Below are positions 6,796-11,902 of a stretch of DNA of 11,902 nt, piece by piece. This stretch comes from JBKJUK01 sp046590705 (GTDB lineage: Bacteria; Acidobacteriota; Thermoanaerobaculia; Gp7-AA8). The first letter of the stretch is position 1, and every line of letters starts with the position of its first letter. Position numbers and translations under genes: made by a program. The notes beneath the pieces were generated by a model. It was not told where the DNA came from, searched no databases, and saw nothing but the letters and a program-made list of their open reading frames with translations. Location: assembly GCA_046590705.1 (NCBI GenBank), contig JBKJUK010000342.1, forward strand, positions 1-11,902, read 5' to 3'.

Positions 6796-9432
6796 TTGAC
6801 CACCATCCCTGCCAAAACGAGGTTCGGGCCCTACGAGATCGGCGTGTCTCTCGGTGTGGGCGGCATGGGCGAGGTGTACCGGGCGCGCGACACCCGGCTG
6901 GACCGTGACGTGGCCATCAAGGTGCTCGCTTCTTCTCTCGCGCAGAACGCGGAGTTCAAGCGTCGCTTCGAGCGCGAGGCCAAGACGATCTCGCAGCTGA
7001 ACCATCCCCACATCTGCACGCTCCACGATATCGGCGAAGAGAACGGGATCAGCTTTCTGGTCATGGAACTCGTCAGCGGCGAGTCTCTGGCGGACGTGAT
7101 CACGCGCGGTCCGTTGTCGCCGGCAGACGTGGTGAAGTACGGCGCGCAGGTGGCCGACGCGCTGTCGGCGGCACATCGCGCCGGCGTGATTCATCGTGAT
7201 CTCAAGCCCGCCAACGTGATGATCACGAAGTCGGGCGCCAAGCTGCTCGACTTTGGACTGGCCAAATCGAGCGTCGTGGAGTTCAGCATCGACGATGCGA
7301 CGCAGCACAAACCACTCACGCAGGAAGGAACAATTCTCGGCACTTTCCAGTACATGGCGCCCGAGCAACTCGAGGGGCAGGAAGCCGACCCGCGCACGGA
7401 CATCTTCGCCCTCGGCGCGCTGCTGCACGAGATGGCCACAGGGCAGCGCGCCTTCACCGGCAAAACGAAAACGAGCCTGATTGCCGCGATCGTGAAGGAA
7501 CAGCCACCACCGATCGCGCAGCTGCAGCCGCTCACCCCTCCGGGGCTGCAGCACGTGGTCGATCGCTGCCTGGCCAAGGAACGCGACGATCGCTGGCAAA
7601 GTGCTCTCGACGTCGCCTCGGAGCTGCGCTGGATCAGCGCCGCAGGATCGCAGTCCGGAGTAGCCCTGCCGGGCATCAGTGGGCGTTCCCGACGCAACCG
7701 GATGGCATTCGCCATGGCTGTGGTGGGATGGATCCTCGCGCTGGCCGCAATGGTCGCCGCAGCGATGGCGTGGTCGCGCGCGCGAACGGCAGGCAACGTG
7801 ACCAAGTTGCAGATCGCGGAAGCGCTCGACGAAAATTTCAATCAGCCGCTGGCCGTCTCACCAGACGGTCGGAAAGTGGCGATGATCGTGCCGGGCGCGC
7901 CGCCGCATCTCGCGCTTCGCGATCTCGATAGCGGTGAGACCAGGCAGCTCTCCGGCACCGAGGGAGCCATCTATCCTTTCTGGGCACCCGACGGGCACGC
8001 GATTGCGTTCTTTATCAAGGGATCCCTGAAGGCGGTTGACCTGCAGACCGGTGCGGTGCAGAAAATCTGCGATGCGAGCGACGGTCGCGGCGGCGCCTGG
8101 AGCTCCGGCGGCGTCATCGTGTTCGCGCCCGACTTTACTTCGCCGCTGGTCAAGGTCGGCGAAAACGGGGGCCGTCCTTCGGCGGTCACGAAGACCAACG
8201 CGATCAGCGACTCGCATCGCAATCCCATGTTCCTTCCCGATGGGAAACACTTCCTCTACTGCGCCGTCCCGAATCAGAACGATGTAGCGAATGCCTCGGT
8301 GCGCGTGGGATCGATCGACGGCAACGTCGACAAGGAAGTGCTCCCGTACGGCTCGAATCTCTCGTACGTCGACGGCTGGCTGCTCTCTTCGCGCGACAGG
8401 AATCTCGTCGCACAGGCCTTCGACCCCAGGACGATGTCGCTTGAGGGGAAGCCGGTGTCGCTGGCGCAAAACGTCGACTGGTATGAAGGCCGGTGGCTGG
8501 CCACCTTCAGTGCGGGAGGAGAGACGCTCGTGTATCGCACGGCGCCGGCTCCGAAGCGGCAGCTGCTGGTGCTGGATTCCAACGGCACCGCCGCGCACGC
8601 TGCAGGTGAGGTGGGCGCGTATGCCTATCCCGCCGTGTCGCCCGACGGACGGAGAGTCATCGTCAATCGCGGGGACACTGCTGCCGGAGGGTCGGACCTC
8701 TGGATGCTGGACCTCGCCGGCGGGAATCCGGTCCGTTTGACCTTTCAGGCAGGCGCCGGGCGCTTCATCATGGAGGATACGGCGCTTTTTTCGCCGGATG
8801 GACAGCGCATCGCCCTCGCCAGCACCGACTCGCAGGGATTCTTCCGCGCCTGGATTCAGCCCGTGGGTGGAGGGGCGAAAGAGATGCTGCTTGCGGACTC
8901 CGATCGCGCCTTCGTAAGAGTCGGCGACTGGTCGCCTGACGGACGCTCCGTGGTCGTAGCGCCGCAGCGTGCCGGCCGCGGAGATGACATCGAGAGGATT
9001 GATCTCGACGGGCGCCGCCAGGCAGTGCCGATCGTGCACGGAACGGCCAGCGAGAGGGCACCGAGTATCTCACCGAACGGCCGTTGGATGGCCTACCACT
9101 CCGATGAGTCGGGGCGCACCGAGATCTACGTGACGGACTTCCCTGCGGGGAACGCCAAGTGGCAGGTCTCGACAAGCGGCGGAACGTTCCCGGGCTGGAG
9201 CGCCGATGGCGGAAAGCTCTACTACCTCGCGGGGAAACGGATTGTCGCCGCGCCGGTGCACCAGAAAGGCTCGTTCTCCACCGCCCCAGCGAAACCGGTC
9301 GAAGCTCTCGGAGATCGCATCACCGGCTTCGCCGTCGCACGCAGTGGCCGCATCGTCGCCATCCAGGAGCTCGACTCAGGCGAGCCACCCATGACGGTCG
9401 TCCTGAACTGGCGGAAGCTGCTCGAAAAGTAG
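6796..9432 (+). CDS. Membrane Ser/Thr protein kinase (PknB-type) with extracytoplasmic TolB/WD40-like propeller
   Basis: This 878-residue protein has a complete Hanks-type kinase domain in its first 280 residues. Visible motifs are the glycine loop GVGGMG (20-25), VAIK with Lys42, the helix-C Glu61, HRDLKPAN (His133, Asp135, Lys137, Asn140), DFG (152-154) and APE (188-190), so catalysis should be intact. A single hydrophobic segment at about 303-326 follows basic residues (RSRRNR), which fits a cytoplasmic kinase. From about 345 to the end run repeated propeller blades with SPDGRKVA, SPDGRRV and SPDGQRIA motifs, placed outside the membrane and suited to sensing a ligand or partner. Threonines before GTFQYMAPE could be activation-loop autophosphorylation sites. 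The start is a TTG with no ribosome binding site; a -10 box 8 nt upstream suggests a leaderless message. The ligand and targets are unknown. Confidence 0.93.
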   Translation: MTTIPAKTRFGPYEIGVSLGVGGMGEVYRARDTRLDRDVAIKVLASSLAQNAEFKRRFEREAKTISQLNHPHICTLHDIGEENGISFLVMELVSGESLADVITRGPLSPADVVKYGAQVADALSAAHRAGVIHRDLKPANVMITKSGAKLLDFGLAKSSVVEFSIDDATQHKPLTQEGTILGTFQYMAPEQLEGQEADPRTDIFALGALLHEMATGQRAFTGKTKTSLIAAIVKEQPPPIAQLQPLTPPGLQHVVDRCLAKERDDRWQSALDVASELRWISAAGSQSGVALPGISGRSRRNRMAFAMAVVGWILALAAMVAAAMAWSRARTAGNVTKLQIAEALDENFNQPLAVSPDGRKVAMIVPGAPPHLALRDLDSGETRQLSGTEGAIYPFWAPDGHAIAFFIKGSLKAVDLQTGAVQKICDASDGRGGAWSSGGVIVFAPDFTSPLVKVGENGGRPSAVTKTNAISDSHRNPMFLPDGKHFLYCAVPNQNDVANASVRVGSIDGNVDKEVLPYGSNLSYVDGWLLSSRDRNLVAQAFDPRTMSLEGKPVSLAQNVDWYEGRWLATFSAGGETLVYRTAPAPKRQLLVLDSNGTAAHAAGEVGAYAYPAVSPDGRRVIVNRGDTAAGGSDLWMLDLAGGNPVRLTFQAGAGRFIMEDTALFSPDGQRIALASTDSQGFFRAWIQPVGGGAKEMLLADSDRAFVRVGDWSPDGRSVVVAPQRAGRGDDIERIDLDGRRQAVPIVHGTASERAPSISPNGRWMAYHSDESGRTEIYVTDFPAGNAKWQVSTSGGTFPGWSADGGKLYYLAGKRIVAAPVHQKGSFSTAPAKPVEALGDRITGFAVARSGRIVAIQELDSGEPPMTVVLNWRKLLEK

Positions 9433-9440
9433 CGGTGCTT

Positions 9441-9546
9441 CGTAGGGTGGGCGTCCCGCGCCCGCCCCCTCTTGCAACATTCGCGATGTCGATTCGAAAC
9501 CGCGAAGTGACGTTACAGGGGGCGGGCGCGGGACGCCCACCCTACG
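9441..9546. repeat. Pair of inverted REP-like palindromes with GTAG heads (BIME-like), upstream of the RAYT
   Basis: Positions 9441-9470 and 9517-9546 are perfect reverse complements over 30 bp, separated by 46 nt. Each arm starts with the REP hallmark tetranucleotide (GTAG at 9442-9445; CTAC at 9542-9545). The head is followed by a GC-rich imperfect palindrome (GGGCG TCCCG CGCCC). The spacer holds a smaller hairpin (TTCGCG at 9480-9485 with CGCGAA at 9501-9506). It begins 8 nt after the kinase stop and ends 22 nt before the transposase start, so the folded RNA could also act as a transcription barrier after the kinase. Confidence 0.85.
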
Positions 9547-9552
9547 TCCTGC

Positions 9553-9558
9553 TAACAT
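9553..9558 (+). promoter_or_regulatory. Weak candidate -10 box (TAACAT) for the RAYT
   Basis: TAACAT ends 10 nt before the ATG at 9569. No Shine-Dalgarno sequence is visible, so a very short leader is possible. The match is only 4 of 6 and there is no clear -35. Confidence 0.25.
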
Positions 9559-9568
9559 TGATTTCTCG

Positions 9569-10213
9569 ATGTCGGTTCCGACGAAGCTATTCACGTATGA
9601 CGATATCGTCGTCCGCCGACGGCGTCGATTGCCGCACTGGCACGCGCGACAGGGGATTTACTTCATCACCTTCCGGGAAGTAGATTCTCTACCGACGAGC
9701 ATCCTCATGGAAGCTCGAGCGTTGCGCGAGCGGCTGCTGAAACGAGGCGAAGACAAAGGCTGGTCGCGGGAGACGACGCGCGCCGCTGCGGACCGGATCG
9801 TCGTCGCCAGACTGGAACGTCATCTCGACAATGGAATCGGGACATGCGCGTTGCGACGAGGCGATACGGCAAGTCTCGTAGCCGGGGCGCTGATGTATTT
9901 TCATCCGTCACGATACGATCTGATGGCCTGGTGCGTGATGCCGAATCACGTCCACGCTGTGATGAAGCTGGCTGAAGGCAGCAACCTCTCCGACGTTCTT
10001 CATTCCCTCAAATCGTTCACTTCGAGAAAGGTCAACAACCTTCTGGATCGAAGCGGTCCGTTCTGGCAGGCCGAGACGTTCGATCGACTGATTCGCGACG
10101 AGCGGGAGCTCGACAGAACGATTCGGTATGTTCTGAACAACCCGATCAAGGCCGGACTACGCGACTGGCGATGGGTAGGACATACTCTTCATGAGGACAG
10201 CGGCGTCCGCTGA
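9569..10213 (+). CDS. REP-associated tyrosine transposase (RAYT, Y1/HUH family)
   Basis: This 214-residue single-strand DNA transposase belongs to the IS200/IS605-related Y1 family that is usually domesticated next to REP palindromes. The visible hallmarks are LPHWHARQGIYFITFR near the N terminus (21-36) and the HUH metal motif in CVMPNHVHAVMKL (His127, His129). They are followed by FWQAETFDRLIRDE (165-178) and the catalytic tyrosine in RYVLNNPIKAGL (Tyr187). All catalytic residues are present and the length is normal for RAYTs, so it looks active. It sits directly downstream of two inverted GTAG-headed palindromes, its likely substrate. It would nick and rejoin single-stranded REP DNA; the cellular role of RAYTs is not settled. 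No accessory insertion-sequence genes or terminal repeats enclose it, which fits a resident gene rather than a mobile IS. Confidence 0.93.
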   Translation: MSVPTKLFTYDDIVVRRRRRLPHWHARQGIYFITFREVDSLPTSILMEARALRERLLKRGEDKGWSRETTRAAADRIVVARLERHLDNGIGTCALRRGDTASLVAGALMYFHPSRYDLMAWCVMPNHVHAVMKLAEGSNLSDVLHSLKSFTSRKVNNLLDRSGPFWQAETFDRLIRDERELDRTIRYVLNNPIKAGLRDWRWVGHTLHEDSGVR

Positions 10214-10225
10214 CTGTGTGGAAAT

Positions 10226-10253
10226 GTGAAGGCCCTACGACGCAGGGCCTCAC
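10226..10253 (+). terminator. Hairpin after the RAYT, possible weak terminator
   Basis: AGGCCCT (10230-10236) pairs with AGGGCCT (10244-10250) across a 7-nt loop, and GTG/CAC lengthens the stem past a one-base bulge. It starts 13 nt after the RAYT stop. There is no T-run, so termination would be weak or dependent on other factors. Confidence 0.35.
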
Positions 10254-10343
10254 CACCCTCGTGATGTACCCCATCCCTCCCGGGAGACTGGACGCGCAGC
10301 CTTATTGAGGTCTATGCTGGCGGCTTAACAGTAGTATTCGACT

Positions 10344-10378
10344 GAGGGAGGCGTACCAGCGCCTCCCTCTTTTTTTTT
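10344..10378 (+). terminator. Strong intrinsic terminator just upstream of the DUF5666-like gene
   Basis: GAGGGAGGCG (10344-10353) is perfectly complementary to CGCCTCCCTC (10360-10369) with a 6-nt TACCAG loop, followed by nine T residues (10370-10378). This is a textbook Rho-independent terminator. It lies only 15 nt before the ATG of the next gene. It either ends RAYT transcription, with the next promoter overlapping it, or acts as an attenuator in the next gene's leader. Confidence 0.85.
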
Positions 10379-10380
10379 CC

Positions 10381-10387
10381 AGGGAGG
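10381..10387 (+). promoter_or_regulatory. Shine-Dalgarno of the DUF5666-like gene, complementary to the terminator's 3' arm
   Basis: AGGGAGG lies 6 nt before the ATG at 10394. The terminator's 3' arm contains CCTCCCT (10362-10368), an exact complement, and CCCTCCC at 10275-10281 is a second possible partner. Pairing of the ribosome binding site with the 3' arm would exclude the terminator stem. A weak -10 candidate, TAGTAT, is at 10332-10337. Confidence 0.6.
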
Positions 10388-10393
10388 GTTCCG

Positions 10394-11674
10394 ATGCGAA
10401 CAAGAGTGATGTTGATGCTGATGGCATTTGTAGCCTTGATCGTTGCTTCAGATCTCGAGGCTGGGCGCGGTCGCTCCGCGAGGGTCTCAGAGAAGTTCGA
10501 AGGCGTGGTCCTTCGAGTAGGTTCCGACTCGATTTCGATCCGGACCGAGCGTACCGATCACGAGATTGGTGTGACAAAGATGACTGTCATCAAGGTGGAC
10601 GACAGGCCTGCCGCGCTTTCCGAAATCAAGGTGGGCGACGAGGTGGAGGTGCATACCTGGCGCGACAAGGACGGGAAACTATTCGCTCTGAAGATAGAAG
10701 TGGAGGGAGATGACGAGGAAATCGCCGGGACGATCAAAACGGTCTCTTCGACGTCGATTACAGTCACTACCAGGCGGGCGGATGTCGTACTCACGATCAC
10801 GGCCGCCACTCGTGTCGTGATCGACGGCCGCGCGGCAACGACGAGTGACCTGCGAGCCGGTGACCATGTCGCGGTCAAGGCGATGCGAAGAAGTGATGGC
10901 AGTCTCACCGCCCTTGTCATTCTCGCAGGGACCGAACCGAAGAAAGTTGAAGGCGTCGTGACTCTGGTCTCGCGCACCTCGATCTCTCTGCGCCTTCACG
11001 ACGGGACAATCCTCGTGCTGGCGATCACTCCTGCCACTGTGGTGACGCGGGATCACCGGCCGATCGAGATCATCGCAATCGCGCCCAACGATAAAGTCGA
11101 AGTGAGATACCTCGTTGATCGCGCAGGAATCAGCACGGCCCTCTCCATCGATGTGAAAGATGCCGGGAAGCTGCATGAGGTGGAGGGTGTCGTCGTCTCT
11201 GTCACGTCCAGCCTGATCGTCGTCCGTTCGGACGATGCACGGACGTTCTCGCTACGTGTCACCAGTGAGACCATCGTGCGACGGCATGGGCGCAGCGTTC
11301 CGCTGAGTGAGATCAAGGTGGGAGACAAGGTCGAGATCAAGGTGCGCACCGAGGTGGACTCGCTCGTAGCTGTGCGTATCGATCTCGAAGCGAAGGACGA
11401 TGACGGGCGAGGCGAGCATGACGAAATAAAGGGTTCGCTGAGCGCGATCAGTGTTTCCCTCATCACCCTGCGTGATCGCCAGGGTCGGGAGTTTAAGGTC
11501 CGCATCGACTCCAGAACGATCATCGAGCGGGATCACAAGCGAATCGAGGTCTCGCAGCTTCGCGTGGGCGACAAACTCGAAATCAAGGTGCGTCGCGATG
11601 TCGATGGCACTCTCGTGGCCCTCCATATCAAAGTCAAAGGCGCTGACGATGATGAAGATGGAGACGACGACTGA
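10394..11674 (+). CDS. Secreted protein of five DUF5666-like repeats with acidic C-terminal tail
   Basis: The 426-residue protein begins with a signal peptide (hydrophobic residues 5-18, likely cut after LEA at about 23). Five tandem beta-rich units then start at about residues 33, 108, 183, 261 and 343, a spacing of 75-82. Each opens with a motif like EVEGVV or EIAGTI, has a middle T-x-V/I and R-x-I/L stretch, and closes with LSEIKVGDKVEIKV followed by an LxALxI strand. This is the pattern I associate with the DUF5666 family, small OB-like barrels of unknown role in exported proteins. Units 1, 4 and 5 keep the VGD turn; unit 2 has AGD and unit 3 the divergent PND. The tail (418-426) is nearly all Asp/Glu and might bind cations. 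It is probably periplasmic or cell-surface. The start has a strong ribosome binding site; the terminator-like stem just upstream may control it. No function is established. Confidence 0.8.
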   Translation: MRTRVMLMLMAFVALIVASDLEAGRGRSARVSEKFEGVVLRVGSDSISIRTERTDHEIGVTKMTVIKVDDRPAALSEIKVGDEVEVHTWRDKDGKLFALKIEVEGDDEEIAGTIKTVSSTSITVTTRRADVVLTITAATRVVIDGRAATTSDLRAGDHVAVKAMRRSDGSLTALVILAGTEPKKVEGVVTLVSRTSISLRLHDGTILVLAITPATVVTRDHRPIEIIAIAPNDKVEVRYLVDRAGISTALSIDVKDAGKLHEVEGVVVSVTSSLIVVRSDDARTFSLRVTSETIVRRHGRSVPLSEIKVGDKVEIKVRTEVDSLVAVRIDLEAKDDDGRGEHDEIKGSLSAISVSLITLRDRQGREFKVRIDSRTIIERDHKRIEVSQLRVGDKLEIKVRRDVDGTLVALHIKVKGADDDEDGDDD

Positions 11675-11694
11675 TTGGCGAGGTCGGATGAGAA

Positions 11695-11722
11695 GTGGTG
11701 GCGGCGGTCTCGCCGCCACTAC
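11695..11722 (-). repeat. REP-like palindrome with GTAG head
   Basis: On the minus strand it reads GTAG (11722-11719) then TGGCGGCG, loop AGAC, CGCCGCCA. The full stem is 12 bp with one G-T wobble (11695-11706 with 11711-11722). It begins 20 nt after the DUF5666-like stop. The tetranucleotide head plus GC palindrome matches the layout of the repeats beside the RAYT, though the palindrome sequence differs. It could also fold as a terminator, but no T-run follows. Confidence 0.6.
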
Positions 11723-11866
11723 ACGTCTTCGATTACCAGTTGTACCTGGCTGTGAATCGCCGACGACTTCTGCAAAGGCCGAGTGAGAGGAAACCGAGGC
11801 TATCAGATCGCAACTCGCATCCATCGGCTCACGGTGTGGGGCGGTCACGCGGAAAGGTACAGAGGT

Positions 11867-11902
11867 TGGTAGCGCATACGGGATTTGAACCCGTGTTACC
11901 GC
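11867..11902 (-). tRNA. tRNA 3' half (partial; isotype uncertain, possibly Glu)
   Basis: Read on the minus strand, the last 36 bases give an anticodon-stem end (GCGG), a 4-nt variable loop (TAAC), a T-stem ACGGG/CCCGT around the loop TTCAAAT, a 7-nt acceptor strand ATGCGCT, discriminator A and an encoded CCA. The anticodon lies beyond the window. The 4-nt TAAC variable loop after GCGG resembles bacterial tRNA-Glu, but the acceptor implies an A1-U72 pair, unusual for that isotype. The isotype is therefore left open. Confidence 0.85.

Noticed and set aside
7858..9039. 393-codon open frame antisense to the kinase propeller
   Set aside because: The + strand here encodes clear propeller motifs (SPDG), and the antisense frame shows no domain. 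Long antisense frames are expected in GC-rich genes.
9441..10253. A complete insertion sequence bounded by inverted repeats
   Set aside because: The 30-bp inverted repeat lies entirely upstream of the transposase, and the downstream hairpin is unrelated in sequence, so the gene is not enclosed by matching ends.

Overview
This 11.9 kb window looks like chromosome from a GC-rich soil-type bacterium. An Acidobacteriota or similar lineage is the best guess, resting on three things: a PknB-type Ser/Thr kinase fused to a TolB-like WD40 propeller, a secreted lyase ending in short '..ELRTA..' repeats, and many palindromic intergenic repeats. No rRNA or single-copy marker is present, so the phylum is an inference.

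Layout, left to right. (1) Positions 1-1110 (+): C-terminal part of a patatin/NTE-type phospholipase whose frame runs off the left edge. (2) Positions 1151-2398 (-), convergent with it: an exported metal-dependent amidohydrolase. (3) Positions 2399-3534: about 1.1 kb with no intact gene but much structure. It holds inverted arrays of a CAGTARY-like heptamer, a 36-codon kinase stub that keeps a perfect TATAAT box, a 16-bp inverted repeat and a roughly 300-bp imperfect palindrome. (4) Positions 3589-6609 (+): a secreted heparinase II/III-like polysaccharide lyase with a fibronectin III domain and a C-terminal triple repeat. (5) Positions 6796-9432 (+): a one-pass membrane Ser/Thr kinase with an external propeller. 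(6) Positions 9441-10213 (+): a pair of inverted REP-type palindromes with GTAG heads, followed by a REP-associated tyrosine transposase (RAYT). (7) Positions 10344-11674: a strong intrinsic terminator immediately before the ribosome binding site of a secreted five-repeat DUF5666-like protein. (8) Positions 11695-11722: another GTAG-headed REP-like hairpin. (9) Positions 11867-11902 (-): the 3' end of a tRNA gene that runs off the right edge.

The genes do not form one obvious pathway. Three of them (amidohydrolase, lyase, DUF5666 protein) encode exported proteins, and the kinase places a propeller outside the membrane, so the region leans towards envelope and extracellular functions. The most coherent system is the RAYT and its palindromes: a single-strand transposase beside two inverted GTAG-headed repeats, with a related palindrome 1.5 kb downstream. 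The kinase stub and the intact kinase both have a -10 box only 8-11 nt before the start codon, which suggests near-leaderless mRNAs.
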